Positions 15,679 through 25,081 of a stretch of DNA of 43,064 nucleotides are shown in pieces. The notes beneath the pieces are model-generated. The model was given only the letters and a program-made list of their open reading frames with translations. It made no database searches and was not told where the DNA came from. The translations under genes were made by a program, and so were the position numbers. The stretch comes from Porticoccus sp. (GTDB lineage: Bacteria; Pseudomonadota; Gammaproteobacteria; Pseudomonadales; Porticoccaceae): positions 23,708-66,771 of the forward strand of contig NVUM01000008.1 in assembly GCA_002733125.1 (NCBI GenBank), written 5' to 3'. Every line of letters begins with the position of its first letter. Position 1 is the stretch's first letter.

Positions 15679-17829
15679 ATGTCAATAGAAGCGCTTAAAA
15701 CTGCAGATGAGCCCCATGCCATCGAAATCAGACTTCAGACTGCCTCCCAGGATATTTGGGACAAGAAATATCGCCTCAAGGACAAGAGTGGTAATCCGGT
15801 AGATGCGACGATTGATGCCACCTACAGTCGAGTTGCCAAAGCACTCTCCGAGGTGGAGGAGCCGGGCAAACAGGAGCACTGGTACGAACGCTTTCTGTGG
15901 GCGTTGCGCAATGGTGCGATACCCGCTGGCCGGATTATTTCCAATGCGGGCGCACTGGCCCATAAACCTGCAACTTCCACAATTAACTGTACGGTCTCCG
16001 GTATCGTGCAGGATTCCATGCAGGGCATTCTGGAGAAAAATCTGGAGGCGGGCCTGACACTGAAAGCAGGTTGCGGTATCGGTTATGAATTCTCCACCTT
16101 GCGCCCCAGGGGAGCATATGTATCAGGTGCGGGCGCCTACACCTCCGGGCCACTGTCCTTTATGGATATTTTTGACAAGATGTGCTTCACCGTGTCCTCT
16201 GCCGGTGGGCGTCGCGGTGCACAAATGGCTACTTTCGATGTAAGCCACCCGGACGTGGTGGATTTCATTCGTGCCAAGCGGGAGGACGGTCGTTTGCGGC
16301 AGTTCAACCTGTCATTGTTGATCACCGAAGAATTTATGGAGGCGGTCAAAAGTGATGGCGACTGGTCCCTGAGCTTCCCCGTGTCTCATAAAGAGGTTGA
16401 GCAGGGCACGGTCGATCTCGCCGATGATACTTTGCTGTGGAAGGAGTTTCCCACCACAGAAGGTTACATCGTCAATGAGGAAGGGTTGGTGGCCTGTCGC
16501 ATTTATCGCACGGTCAAGGCCCGGCATATGTGGAACGTGATTATGAGTTCCACATACGATTATGCGGAGCCCGGCTTTATCCTTATCGACAAGGTGAATC
16601 GACAGAACAATAACTGGTACTGTGAAAATATCCGGGCGACCAATCCCTGTGGCGAGCAGCCTCTGCCCCCCTATGGCAGCTGCCTGCTGGGGTCGATCAA
16701 CCTGACCCGGTTTGTCCTGGATCCGTTCACTGACAAAGCCCGCTTCGACTGGGAGAATTACCGTGAAGTGGTCTCCGTATTTACCCGGATGCTCGATAAT
16801 GTGGTGGAAATCAATGGGCTGCCATTGGAAGGGCAGCGCAATGAAATTGTTCGCAAGCGTCGCCACGGCATGGGCTTCCTCGGTCTCGGTTCCACCATGA
16901 CCATGCTGCGGGTGCCCTATGGCAGTGAAGCATCTCTGGCGCTGACTGAGCAGGTCTCCCGCGAGATGGCAATGGCGGGCTGGCGTACCGGTCTCGAGCT
17001 GGCCAAGGAAAAAGGTCCGGCTCCGATTATGGATGAAGAGTTTGAGGTGACCGCTGAGATGCTGCGCCTGCGCCCCGATATGGTGCAGGATGGCATTGTC
17101 ATCGGCGACAAGCTCAAGGGTAAGGTATTGCAGGCCCGTTACAGTCGCTATATGCAGAAAGTGGCGGAGGTTGACCCCGGCTTGGTGGAAGAAATTGCCA
17201 CAGTCGGTTGCCGTTTTACTCACCACTCATCCATTGCGCCCACCGGGACTATTTCACTGTCATTGGCCAATAATGCCAGCAACGGTATCGAGCCCAGCTT
17301 TGCCCACCACTACTCCCGCAATGTGATTCGCGAGGGTAAAAAATCCAAGGAAAAAGTGGATGTCTTTTCCTACGAGTTACTGGCCTACCGGGAATTGATC
17401 AACGCCAACGCCCTGCCTTTCAGCGACAAGGAGGGAGAGAAACTGCCCGATTATTTTATCTCCAGCGAAGATGTCAAACCCCGCCAGCATGTGGATGTGC
17501 AGGCGGCCGCCCAGAAGTGGGTGGACTCCTCCATTTCCAAAACCATCAACGTGCCCACGGATTGTGACTTTGAGGATTTCAAGGATATCTATCTGTACGC
17601 CTACGAAAACGGTCTCAAAGGCTGTACCACGTTCCGCTTTAATCCCGAAGCCTTCCAGGGCGTGCTGGTAAAAGAGAAAGATCTGGAAAACACCACTTAC
17701 CGCTTTACGCTGGAGGATGGTTCCACGGTGGAGTTGAAGGGCAATGAGGAAGTGGAGTACGACGGTGAAACCCACAGTGCCGCCAATCTCTTCGATGCCT
17801 TGAAAGAAGGCTACTACGGCAAATTCTGA
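15679..17829 (+). CDS. nrdJa: Adenosylcobalamin-dependent (class II) ribonucleotide reductase, large part NrdJa
   Basis: A 716-residue catalytic subunit that reduces ribonucleotides to deoxyribonucleotides using B12, independent of oxygen. The radical Cys is C324 in NPCGE; the redox pair is likely C104 (INCTVSG) and C335 (YGSCLLGSINL), with the same 11-residue spacing to the radical Cys as in Thermotoga NrdJ. APTGTISLS is the phosphate loop and LKGCTTFRFNPE lies near the end. It lacks an ATP-cone and the C-terminal Cys-rich tail, which is encoded by nrdJb 14 bases on. AAGGAA lies about 11 bases before the ATG. Two NrdR-like boxes upstream imply regulation by NrdR. Confidence 0.95.
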   Translation: MSIEALKTADEPHAIEIRLQTASQDIWDKKYRLKDKSGNPVDATIDATYSRVAKALSEVEEPGKQEHWYERFLWALRNGAIPAGRIISNAGALAHKPATSTINCTVSGIVQDSMQGILEKNLEAGLTLKAGCGIGYEFSTLRPRGAYVSGAGAYTSGPLSFMDIFDKMCFTVSSAGGRRGAQMATFDVSHPDVVDFIRAKREDGRLRQFNLSLLITEEFMEAVKSDGDWSLSFPVSHKEVEQGTVDLADDTLLWKEFPTTEGYIVNEEGLVACRIYRTVKARHMWNVIMSSTYDYAEPGFILIDKVNRQNNNWYCENIRATNPCGEQPLPPYGSCLLGSINLTRFVLDPFTDKARFDWENYREVVSVFTRMLDNVVEINGLPLEGQRNEIVRKRRHGMGFLGLGSTMTMLRVPYGSEASLALTEQVSREMAMAGWRTGLELAKEKGPAPIMDEEFEVTAEMLRLRPDMVQDGIVIGDKLKGKVLQARYSRYMQKVAEVDPGLVEEIATVGCRFTHHSSIAPTGTISLSLANNASNGIEPSFAHHYSRNVIREGKKSKEKVDVFSYELLAYRELINANALPFSDKEGEKLPDYFISSEDVKPRQHVDVQAAAQKWVDSSISKTINVPTDCDFEDFKDIYLYAYENGLKGCTTFRFNPEAFQGVLVKEKDLENTTYRFTLEDGSTVELKGNEEVEYDGETHSAANLFDALKEGYYGKF

Positions 17830-17843
17830 TCGGAAGCATAGAC

Positions 17844-18551
17844 ATGAGTGTAAAAATTGATAAAAAAATCGTTGACTACAAGGTGGTGACACCTTCCAAC
17901 GATGAGGTCATTCCCGAAGCAAAGACTGCGGTTGCAGAACTGGAGCGGGCTATTGTGCAGATGCACGAAAACCTCAGTCGGCCCGAAGAGCTGCACGGTA
18001 GTACCTACAAGGTAAAGACACCGCTGTCTGACCATGCGCTCTATATCACCATCAATGACATCATCTTGAATCAGGGCACTGATCATGAGCAGCGCCGTCC
18101 CTTCGAGATTTTCATCAACTCAAAAAATATGGATCAGTTCCAGTGGGTGGTGGCACTGACCCGGGTAATCTCTGCAGTATTTCGCAAGGGGGGGGACTGC
18201 ACTTTCCTGGCCGAGGAGTTGAAAGCCGTATTTGATCCGCAGGGCGGCTACTTCAAGCGCGGTGGAAAATTCATGCCATCACTGGTGGCCGAGATTGGCG
18301 AAGCGATTGAGTCCCACCTGACCAAGATCGGCATGATGCAGGCGCCCAATCTGGGAGAGCATCAGATGGCGATTCTGGCGGAAAAGCGTGCCGAATACGA
18401 CGCGGCCAGTAGTTACACTGCCCCCGAAGGGAAGCAGAGCAACCCATTTCCCGAAAGTGCCCAGCTCTGTCATAAGTGTATGACCAAAGCGGTCATCCTG
18501 ATGGACGGCTGTATGACCTGTCTGAACTGCGGTGATTCAAAGTGTGGTTAG
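17844..18551 (+). CDS. nrdJb: Class II ribonucleotide reductase accessory part NrdJb (TSCPD domain and Cys-rich tail)
   Basis: A 235-residue partner of NrdJa, as in Pseudomonas aeruginosa, where the two halves are separate genes and both are needed for activity. The central part fits a TSCPD-type domain (SDHALYITINDIILNQG; PFEIFINSKNMDQFQWV; FLAEELKAVFDPQGGYF), and the C-terminus is a Cys-rich zinc-ribbon-like tail (LCHKCMTKAV ... GCMTCLNCGDSKCG) that presumably shuttles electrons to the active site. GGAAG lies eight bases before the ATG. A strong terminator follows. Confidence 0.93.
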   Translation: MSVKIDKKIVDYKVVTPSNDEVIPEAKTAVAELERAIVQMHENLSRPEELHGSTYKVKTPLSDHALYITINDIILNQGTDHEQRRPFEIFINSKNMDQFQWVVALTRVISAVFRKGGDCTFLAEELKAVFDPQGGYFKRGGKFMPSLVAEIGEAIESHLTKIGMMQAPNLGEHQMAILAEKRAEYDAASSYTAPEGKQSNPFPESAQLCHKCMTKAVILMDGCMTCLNCGDSKCG

Positions 18552-18596
18552 CCAATATTATTGATGCTTAAAAGTGCCGAAACGGGAACGGCCATT

Positions 18597-18622
18597 GCCG
18601 GGGGTTATCCCCGGCTTTTTTT
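18597..18622 (+). terminator. Rho-independent terminator after nrdJb
   Basis: GCCGGGG (18597-18603) pairs with CCCCGGC (18609-18615) around GTTAT, followed by T7. Strong; it ends the nrdJab transcript before the folded element at 18657. Confidence 0.93.
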
Positions 18623-18656
18623 CCTCTTTGGAGCTTGGACGAATTGTCCTGCCGAG

Positions 18657-18841
18657 GTGTGCGGCCTGAGTCGAGAACTCAACTACGGCATACAACGAGC
18701 TAGCTTAGGCGTAGACTGAGCAGAGAAAGGTACTCTGGACTTGGCAGCAAGTATGCCGCCCAAGCGATGTGCTTGAGTGGGCCGCATCTGGGCCTGTAGG
18801 AACTAGAAAAGGTTGCCGGACGGAATAGCCCGAAGACCAAC
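18657..18841 (+). ncRNA. Candidate structured RNA, unassigned (four-way junction; possible group II intron domain I relic)
   Basis: Complementary segments nest without conflict. TGCGGCC (18660-18666) pairs with GGCCGCA (18780-18786), closing a junction that contains three arms: TGAGT/ACTCA (18667-18681), the perfect eight-base CGGCATAC/GTATGCCG (18686-18693 with 18751-18758), and CAAGC/GCTTG (18761-18775). The long arm holds a further hairpin, CAGAG/CTCTG (18721-18737). Downstream, GTTG (18812-18815) can pair with CAAC (18838-18841). No credible protein frame covers it. The 5' end GTGTGCGG resembles the GUGYG start of group II introns, but no reverse transcriptase or domain V is present, so that is only a hypothesis. 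It could also be the 5' leader of the lipoprotein gene at 18868. The strand is assumed from its neighbours. Confidence 0.5.
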
Positions 18842-18867
18842 AAGTTAACCGGAAAAGGAATCTGTAC

Positions 18868-19371
18868 ATGAGTAATCAATGGATTAGACAGAAATACAGT
18901 TTATCCATGCTGGCGCTGCTATTAATGGCGCTGGTGGTCAGCGGTTGTGACGGTCGTGGTGGTGCCGCCGAAGAGGCGGGGGCAAGTGGGACGGAAAATA
19001 CCCCCCGAGCGGAGGCCCCTGCACCGGCAAAAGTGGTATGCCAAAATTGTGGCACGGTGGTCTCTATTACGGTTGTGACTGAAAAGGGTTCAGGCAGTGG
19101 TGTGGGCGCTGTAGCGGGGGCCGTGGTGGGTGGCCTGCTGGGCAATCAGGTGGGCGGCGGCAGTGGTAAGAAAGTCGCCACGGTGGTCGGTGCTGTGGGC
19201 GGTGCTTTTGCCGGGAATGAGGTCGAGAAGAGCACCACGCAACAGGTCTATTATGACGTGGTGGTAGAGCTTGATGCTGGGGGCATTCAGACCGCCAGTG
19301 TTAGCGATGCCCGGTCTCTGTCAGCCGGTATGCGAGTGCGGGTTTCAGGAAATAACATCGAGCTCTTGTAG
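18868..19371 (+). CDS. Glycine-zipper (2TM) outer-membrane lipoprotein, SlyB-like
   Basis: A 167-residue lipoprotein. The lipobox LVVSGC places the lipidated Cys near residue 27; Asp follows the Cys (C-D), which in enterobacteria would favour inner-membrane retention, although that rule does not hold for all species. After an Ala/Pro-rich linker comes a CQNC pair, then VVSITVVTEKG, and the glycine zipper (VGAVAGAVVGGLLGNQVGGG, then VVGAVGGAFAGNEVEK), ending in two short beta strands (YDVVVELDAGG; GMRVRVSGNNIELL). This is the SlyB/PcP layout, thought to help envelope integrity. AAGGA precedes the ATG. The folded element immediately upstream may be its leader. CQNC is an addition I do not know from SlyB. 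Confidence 0.85.
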   Translation: MSNQWIRQKYSLSMLALLLMALVVSGCDGRGGAAEEAGASGTENTPRAEAPAPAKVVCQNCGTVVSITVVTEKGSGSGVGAVAGAVVGGLLGNQVGGGSGKKVATVVGAVGGAFAGNEVEKSTTQQVYYDVVVELDAGGIQTASVSDARSLSAGMRVRVSGNNIELL

Positions 19372-19382
19372 GGCTCTGACCA

Positions 19383-19904
19383 TCAAGTGGGGGTAAGACC
19401 CCGTTGACCGACCAACGCCTCGGCGATGGCGGCCACCATATCCTCCGGGGAATGCTGCTCACTGGGCAAGGTGATATCGGCATAGTGGCGGTACAGTGCG
19501 GTGCGCTCGGCAAACAGCTCCTCGAAGCTCTGCTTCGGTCGCCGGGCAATCCCGCGGCTGTCGTAGTTACGGATGCGCTCTCGCAGGCAGTGCAGCTGCG
19601 TTTCAAGATAGACGATAGTGCCGTCCCGGGCCAGATGTGTCATGGCGATATCGCTGTATACGGCGCTGCCGCCGGTGGCGATCACCAGGTTGTGACCCTC
19701 GATGTCGATGAGTACTGATTCCTCGATTTGCCGCAGGTGCAGGTAATCATTCTCGTCTATGATTTGCTGCAGGGTCTTGCCTTCGCGCACCTGGATCAGC
19801 ACATCGCTGTCGACAAAGTTTTTGCCCAACGCCTTGGCCAGCAGAATGCCGACGGTGCTCTTTCCCGCGCCGGGCATCCCGATCAAAACGATATTGTTTT
19901 TCAT
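19383..19904 (-). CDS. aroK: Shikimate kinase-family protein
   Basis: A 173-residue P-loop kinase of the shikimate kinase family (shikimate to shikimate-3-phosphate). Walker A is GMPGAGKST; DSDVLI supplies the conserved aspartates; LRQIEESVL stands for the FRxxE motif, and the lid and Arg region is RRPKQSFEELFAERTALYRHYAD. Two departures are visible: the usual Phe before the substrate Arg is Leu, and the GGG shikimate-binding loop reads ATGGSAV, with Ser for the third Gly. It is monocistronic, not next to aroB as the housekeeping aroK usually is, so it could be a second (AroL-like) kinase or a relative with another substrate. AAGGAA precedes the ATG. Confidence 0.75.
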   Translation of the reverse strand: MKNNIVLIGMPGAGKSTVGILLAKALGKNFVDSDVLIQVREGKTLQQIIDENDYLHLRQIEESVLIDIEGHNLVIATGGSAVYSDIAMTHLARDGTIVYLETQLHCLRERIRNYDSRGIARRPKQSFEELFAERTALYRHYADITLPSEQHSPEDMVAAIAEALVGQRGLTPT

Positions 19905-19943
19905 GGTGGTATTCCTTATCTAGGCAGCTTGGTGCGGCCCGGT

Positions 19944-20792
19944 TTAAAGCGAGGCCTTGACGAAATCCATCAGCCGGGTGATCGCCTCACCGGATTCACT
20001 GCTTTGTTCAATCAGACTGATGCCCACTTTACCCAGCTTTGGCAGTTTTTCTGTGGGCTTCAGAATCCGGAGGTTCTCCGGTACCGTGCTTCTCGCCAAT
20101 ACCGTAACACCCAGTCCCTCGTTAATGGCAGACTGAATGCCGGTTAAATCGGGGATTGTGTAAACCACTCGCCAGTCGCGATGATTCTCCCGGAGCCGCT
20201 CAATGCCACGCTTGCGGTAAATACAGCCTTCCGGGGCCACAATTAACGGCAGTGGTATCTGTTGGTGGGCATCGTGGTCGGTGCCGGTGACCCAGACCAG
20301 CTCGTCCTCCTTGACCAGGTTGTGGCCCGCCATCACCGGATCGTCGTGCAGGGCCAGAATCAGGTCATAGCAGCGACGCTCCGGATCGGAGAGCAACTGT
20401 TTGCTGAGCGCGCAGGTGACCTCCAGCGTGACATTCGGGTAGGCCTGGGTAAAGCGACCGACAATTTTGGGTAGCAGTGTGGTGGCGAATTCACTGGGGA
20501 TGCCGAAGTGAATCTTGCCGCTCACAGAATGCTTGGTGAACTGGGCGACCGCCTCGTCATTCAGTGTCAGTATCTGTCGAGCGTAGCGAAACATCAGCTG
20601 GCCGGCCCGGCTGAGCTCCAGCTGGTGCCCGCTGCGGACCAGCAGGGTTTGCCCCAGCAACTGCTCCAGACGTTTAATCTGGAGGCTGACAGCGGGCTGT
20701 GAGCGCCCGAGCCAGTCTGCTGCAGCGGTAAAGCCGCCCAGTTCTGTCACGGTGACAAAGGTGCGGAGCAGGTCTGTTGGCAGGTTTTTCAT
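19944..20792 (-). CDS. LysR-family regulator divergent from gcvT
   Basis: A 282-residue LysR-type regulator with N-terminal helix-turn-helix (LPTDLLRTFVTVTELGGFTAAADWLGRSQPAVSLQIKRLE) of the LrhA/HexA-like style, and an effector domain beginning SGKIHFGIPSEFATTLLP. It is transcribed away from gcvT with 110 bases between the starts. That region is AT-rich and contains repeated ACCAAT motifs. Control of gcvT-gcvP is possible from position, but the better known gcv regulators (GcvA) are of a different LysR subgroup, so the target is open. Confidence 0.9.
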   Translation of the reverse strand: MKNLPTDLLRTFVTVTELGGFTAAADWLGRSQPAVSLQIKRLEQLLGQTLLVRSGHQLELSRAGQLMFRYARQILTLNDEAVAQFTKHSVSGKIHFGIPSEFATTLLPKIVGRFTQAYPNVTLEVTCALSKQLLSDPERRCYDLILALHDDPVMAGHNLVKEDELVWVTGTDHDAHQQIPLPLIVAPEGCIYRKRGIERLRENHRDWRVVYTIPDLTGIQSAINEGLGVTVLARSTVPENLRILKPTEKLPKLGKVGISLIEQSSESGEAITRLMDFVKASL

Positions 20793-20837
20793 CGCGCCTA
20801 CATTAACAAATGAAATGGACCAATTTTAACTATTAAT

Positions 20838-20866
20838 TTTACCAATCTTTTGCAGGCCGATAACAT
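20838..20866 (+). promoter_or_regulatory. Candidate gcvT promoter
   Basis: TTTACC (20838-20843) and TAACAT (20861-20866) are separated by exactly 17 bases and lie 36 bases before the gcvT ATG. Two ACCAAT(T/C)TT copies at about 20818 and 20841 could be regulator sites. Inference from spacing only. Confidence 0.35.
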
Positions 20867-20902
20867 GGCTTTTTTTAGACGCTCCATTCACCGGTGGAAT
20901 CT

Positions 20903-22033
20903 ATGACAACTGAACAAAACCCAGACTTGAAAGCGACACCTCTTAAAGCCCTGCACCAGGAATTGGGTGCCCGGATGGTGCCCTTTGCCGGTTATGACAT
21001 GCCGGTCCAATACCCGGCGGGCATTATGACCGAACATCTTCATACCCGCGCTCATGCCGGCCTTTTTGATGTTTCCCATATGGGGCAGGTGGTAATCAGT
21101 GGTACCGGTGTAGCCGCTGCTCTGGAGAAGCTGGTGCCTGTAGACCTGGAGCAGTTGGCTATCAACCGTCAAACCTATGCGCTATTTACCAATGCGCAGG
21201 GCGGTATCCTCGATGATCTGATGATCGCCCGCTGGGCGGAGGATCGCTTCTTTCTGGTGGTGAATGCCGCCTGTAAGGAACAGGATATCGGCTATCTGGA
21301 AGATGCCCTGACCGGTTTCGAGATCCAACATCTGGAAGACCGTGCGCTGTTGGCCCTGCAGGGACCGGCTGCCGTCGATGTGATGGCAACGCTGGCCCCG
21401 GAAGTTTGTGAATTGGTCTTTATGAGCGGTTGCCGGGCCACTCTCACCGGTGCCGATTGCTTCGTTACCCGTTCCGGTTATACCGGAGAGGACGGTTTTG
21501 AAATTTCTGTCCCTGCAGATGCTGCGGACGCGCTGGCCAGAACGCTGCTGTCGTTTGATCAGGTCAAGTCAGTCGGACTGGGAGCCCGCGACTCGCTGCG
21601 GCTGGAGGCTGGACTGTGCCTTTATGGTCACGATCTGGACACCACTACCACTCCGGTTCAGGCAGGACTTCTGTGGAGTATCAGCAAGTCCCGTCGTCCG
21701 GACGGCCAAAAGGCGGGCGGTTTCCCCGGTGCCGAGGTGATTTTTAACGAAATGCAGCAGGGGACGGTCCGCCGCCGGGTCGGTCTGCAGATTGAGGGCC
21801 GTGCGCCGGTGAGGGAAGGCGCTGTGCTGATTGATGAAGCGGGTCAGCAGGTCGGGGTGGTCACCAGCGGTGGCTTCGGGCCGACCCTGGAGGCGCCGCT
21901 GGCGATGGCGTATGTCTCGTCGGCTTTTGCGGCGGCAGGTACCCCGTTGCGCGCACTGGTGCGCGATAAACCCCGCTCGGTCAGGGTGATAAAAATGCCG
22001 TTTGTTCCCCAGCGGTACTATCGTGGCCAGTAA
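20903..22033 (+). CDS. gcvT: Glycine cleavage system T protein (aminomethyltransferase)
   Basis: A 376-residue T protein that transfers the methylene group from H-protein-bound aminomethyl to tetrahydrofolate. Landmarks are TPLKALHQELGARMVPFAGYDMPVQY, the AGLFDVSHMGQV motif, ILDDLMIAR, LVVNAACKEQD, GYTGEDGFEISVP, GLGARDSLRLEAGLCLYGHDLD and the C-terminal PFVPQRYYR. ATG at 20903 is chosen over GTG at 20894 because GGTGG sits at the right distance. It is followed by gcvP after about 155 bases, with no gcvH in between. Confidence 0.96.
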   Translation: MTTEQNPDLKATPLKALHQELGARMVPFAGYDMPVQYPAGIMTEHLHTRAHAGLFDVSHMGQVVISGTGVAAALEKLVPVDLEQLAINRQTYALFTNAQGGILDDLMIARWAEDRFFLVVNAACKEQDIGYLEDALTGFEIQHLEDRALLALQGPAAVDVMATLAPEVCELVFMSGCRATLTGADCFVTRSGYTGEDGFEISVPADAADALARTLLSFDQVKSVGLGARDSLRLEAGLCLYGHDLDTTTTPVQAGLLWSISKSRRPDGQKAGGFPGAEVIFNEMQQGTVRRRVGLQIEGRAPVREGAVLIDEAGQQVGVVTSGGFGPTLEAPLAMAYVSSAFAAAGTPLRALVRDKPRSVRVIKMPFVPQRYYRGQ

Positions 22034-22053
22034 GCGCAGCCAGCAACGCGCGA

Positions 22054-22077
22054 TCAGTCACGTGGTCAGTCACATGG
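22054..22077 (+). repeat. Short tandem repeat in the gcvT-gcvP gap
   Basis: TCAGTCACGTGG is followed at once by TCAGTCACATGG, two 12-base units with one mismatch. It lies just after gcvT, where gcvH is often found in related operons. It is too small to give a role. Confidence 0.4.
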
Positions 22078-22189
22078 AAAATGCCGCGGACTGACGCAAA
22101 CAGTAGCACCGAATATCGGGATGCTCGTCAATACGCTGAAGATATCCCATTCAACTTGCCTATCAACGTCCGAACAGAGAAAGAATCCC

Positions 22190-25045
22190 ATGAAGTCATT
22201 GGCAGAGCTTGCTAGCAATAATGAATTTATCCGTCGACACATTGGCCCTTCCGGCGAAGATCAGCAGGCCATGCTGAAAGCCCTCGGTTATACCGATATG
22301 GCCTCCTTTATCGCGGCGGTGATACCGGAAAAAATTCGTTCTACAGCGCCACTGGCACTCGCTGACGCCTGCACGGAACAGCAGGCTCTGACTGAGCTGC
22401 GTGCCATTGCTGCCGAAAACCGGGTTTTCCGGTCATTTATTGGTCAGGGCTACTACGGCTGTTTCACCCCCAATGTGATTCTGCGCAATGTGCTGGAAAA
22501 TCCGGCCTGGTATACCGCCTATACCCCTTACCAGCCGGAAATTTCCCAGGGGCGTCTGGAAGCCATGCTGAATTTTCAGACGCTGATTACGGATCTGACG
22601 GGTATGGATCTGGCGAGCGCTTCGTTGCTCGACGAAGGGACGGCTGCCGCCGAGGCGATGACCCTGTGTCAGCGCATGGCCAAGTCGAAAAGCCGGGTGT
22701 TTTTCGTGGATCGTCAGTGTCTGCCACAGACGATTGAGGTGGTGCGCACGCGCGCTGAACCCCTGGATATCGATGTCGTCATTGGGGATCCACAGGAGAT
22801 TGCCGACCAGGAATGTTTTGGTGTGCTGCTGCAATATCCCGGTGCTGACGGCAGTGTTGAGGATTTTTCCGGTGTGATTGAAACCGCTCACCAAAACAGG
22901 GCGTTGGTGGTGATGGCGGCAGATATTCTCAGCTTGATGCTGTTGCAAAGCCCGGCCCGGTTGGGTGCTGATGTGGCGATTGGTTCCACCCAGCGTTTCG
23001 GTGTGCCGCTCGGTTTTGGTGGTCCCCATGCCGCGTACATGGCCACCCGTGACACCTTCAAGCGCTCTCTGCCGGGCCGTTTGGTTGGTGTTTCAGTGGA
23101 CAGTCGTGGCAAGCCCGCTTTCCGGCTGGCACTGCAAACCCGCGAGCAGCATATTCGCCGCGAGAAAGCCACCAGCAACATATGTACTGCGCAGGTATTG
23201 CTGGCCGTGATGGCCAGTATGTATGCGGTTTACCACGGCCCGGAAGGGTTGCGGCGCATCGCGGAACGGGTTCATTGCCTGACGTCGATTCTGGCAGCTG
23301 GATTGACCCGGTTGGGTTTCACTATTACCAATCACCACTTTTTTGACACGCTCACGATTGCCAGTGGATCAGAGACCGCTGAGATTCATCGCAAAGCGCT
23401 GGCACAGGGAATCAACCTGCGGGTGATCGATCAGCAACACTTGGGTATCTCCCTGGACGAGACCACGACGGCGACCGACGTGGAGACCCTCTGGCAGTTG
23501 TTTGATGACCACAGTGAACTCACAGTAGCCGACCTGGAAGCTACCGCGGACACCGGCTTGCCGGAGGGGTTGCTGCGAACGGAGCCGGTTCTCACCCACC
23601 CGGTTTTCAATCGCTACCACTCGGAAACGGAAATGCTCCGTTATCTGCGTAAGCTGGCCGACAAGGATATTGCGCTCGACCGGGCGATGATTCCGCTGGG
23701 CTCCTGTACCATGAAATTGAATGCCACGGCTGAGATGATTCCGGTCAGTTGGCCGGAATTTGCCGGGATCCACCCTTTTGCGCCGGCGGATCAGACCGTC
23801 GGCTACCGTAAAATGATTGGCGAAGTGGAGGCCATGCTCTGCGCCGCCACCGGCTATGATGCTGTGTCACTTCAGCCCAACGCCGGTTCACAGGGTGAGT
23901 ACGCCGGCCTGCTGGCGATTCGTGCCTATCACCATAGCCGGGGGGACAATCATCGCAATATCTGTCTGATTCCCAGCTCCGCCCACGGCACCAATCCGGC
24001 CTCTGCACAGATGTGTGGTATGCGCGTGGTAGTGGTGGGTTGTGACGAGCGGGGCAACGTGGATCTCGGCGAGTTGCGGGATAAAGCCGCCCAATACAGC
24101 GATCAGCTGGCGGCTATTATGGTGACGTATCCCTCGACCCACGGGGTGTTCGAGGAGGGCATCACCGATATCTGCGGGATTGTTCACCAGCATGGCGGGC
24201 AGGTCTATATCGACGGCGCCAACCTCAACGCCATGGTCGGGCTGTGCCAGCCCGGCCAGTTCGGGGGAGATGTGTCACACCTGAATCTGCATAAAACCTT
24301 CTGCATTCCCCACGGTGGTGGTGGACCGGGTGTGGGCCCGGTGGCGGTCAAGCAACACCTTGCGGCATTTCTGCCGGGCCATGACGTTTTTGAGCGGTCT
24401 CCGGAAGTGGGTGCTGTGTCCTCTGCGCCCTGGGGGAGTGCCAGTATCCTGCCGATTACCTGGATGTATATCAAAATGATGGGAGCTGCGGGTTTGAAAC
24501 AGGCCACGGAGGTAGCAATCCTCAACGCCAACTATGTGGCCGGGCGTCTGCAGGACGGTTACCCGATCCTCTATACCGGCAGCAATGGTCGGGTAGCTCA
24601 CGAATGCATTATCGATTTAAGGGGTATCAAGGAGACCTCCGGGATTACGGTTGATGATGTCGCCAAGCGATTGATTGACTACGGCTTCCATGCGCCGACC
24701 ATGTCCTTTCCTGTGCCGGGCACCCTGATGATTGAGCCAACAGAGAGTGAATCCAGGGAAGAGCTGGATCGGCTCTGTGATGCCCTGTTGCAGATTCGCG
24801 AGGAGATCGCCGCAGTGGAGCGCGGCGAATACCCTGTGGATGACAACCCGCTGTGCGGCGCGCCTCATACCGCGGATGAACTGGTTGTCGACCGGTGGGT
24901 CAAAAGCTACTCTCGTGAACAGGCGGCCTATCCGCTGGCTGTTCTCAGGGATAGTAAATACTGGTCGCCGGTAGGCAGAATTGATAATGTCTACGGGGAC
25001 CGGAATCTGGTTTGTGCCTGCCTACCCGTATCGGAGTACATTTAA
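22190..25045 (+). CDS. gcvP: Glycine cleavage system P protein (glycine decarboxylase)
   Basis: A 951-residue PLP enzyme that decarboxylates glycine and passes the aminomethyl group to lipoylated H protein. It is the long single-chain form (fused P1 and P2 halves). The PLP lysine is K702 in [56 protein letters not shown] and [12 protein letters not shown] are also present. The ATG at 22190 with AGAGAAAG upstream is preferred to an upstream in-frame ATG at 22121. The cupredoxin gene starts only 36 bases after its stop, so read-through into the next operon is possible. Confidence 0.97.
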   Translation: MKSLAELASNNEFIRRHIGPSGEDQQAMLKALGYTDMASFIAAVIPEKIRSTAPLALADACTEQQALTELRAIAAENRVFRSFIGQGYYGCFTPNVILRNVLENPAWYTAYTPYQPEISQGRLEAMLNFQTLITDLTGMDLASASLLDEGTAAAEAMTLCQRMAKSKSRVFFVDRQCLPQTIEVVRTRAEPLDIDVVIGDPQEIADQECFGVLLQYPGADGSVEDFSGVIETAHQNRALVVMAADILSLMLLQSPARLGADVAIGSTQRFGVPLGFGGPHAAYMATRDTFKRSLPGRLVGVSVDSRGKPAFRLALQTREQHIRREKATSNICTAQVLLAVMASMYAVYHGPEGLRRIAERVHCLTSILAAGLTRLGFTITNHHFFDTLTIASGSETAEIHRKALAQGINLRVIDQQHLGISLDETTTATDVETLWQLFDDHSELTVADLEATADTGLPEGLLRTEPVLTHPVFNRYHSETEMLRYLRKLADKDIALDRAMIPLGSCTMKLNATAEMIPVSWPEFAGIHPFAPADQTVGYRKMIGEVEAMLCAATGYDAVSLQPNAGSQGEYAGLLAIRAYHHSRGDNHRNICLIPSSAHGTNPASAQMCGMRVVVVGCDERGNVDLGELRDKAAQYSDQLAAIMVTYPSTHGVFEEGITDICGIVHQHGGQVYIDGANLNAMVGLCQPGQFGGDVSHLNLHKTFCIPHGGGGPGVGPVAVKQHLAAFLPGHDVFERSPEVGAVSSAPWGSASILPITWMYIKMMGAAGLKQATEVAILNANYVAGRLQDGYPILYTGSNGRVAHECIIDLRGIKETSGITVDDVAKRLIDYGFHAPTMSFPVPGTLMIEPTESESREELDRLCDALLQIREEIAAVERGEYPVDDNPLCGAPHTADELVVDRWVKSYSREQAAYPLAVLRDSKYWSPVGRIDNVYGDRNLVCACLPVSEYI

Positions 25046-25081
25046 TTGCAAAAAACCAGCTCGCAGAAAAAGAAAAAAGCG

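Noticed and set aside
16312-17226. A 304-codon minus-strand open frame inside nrdJa
   Set aside because: Antisense to a strongly conserved enzyme, with no motif of its own.
18657-18867. A full group II intron or retroelement
   Set aside because: No reverse transcriptase frame and no domain V hairpin are present; at most a 5' relic.
22023-22094. A 23-codon GTG frame overlapping the end of gcvT
   Set aside because: Basic peptide with no recognisable pattern and no independent support; probably chance.
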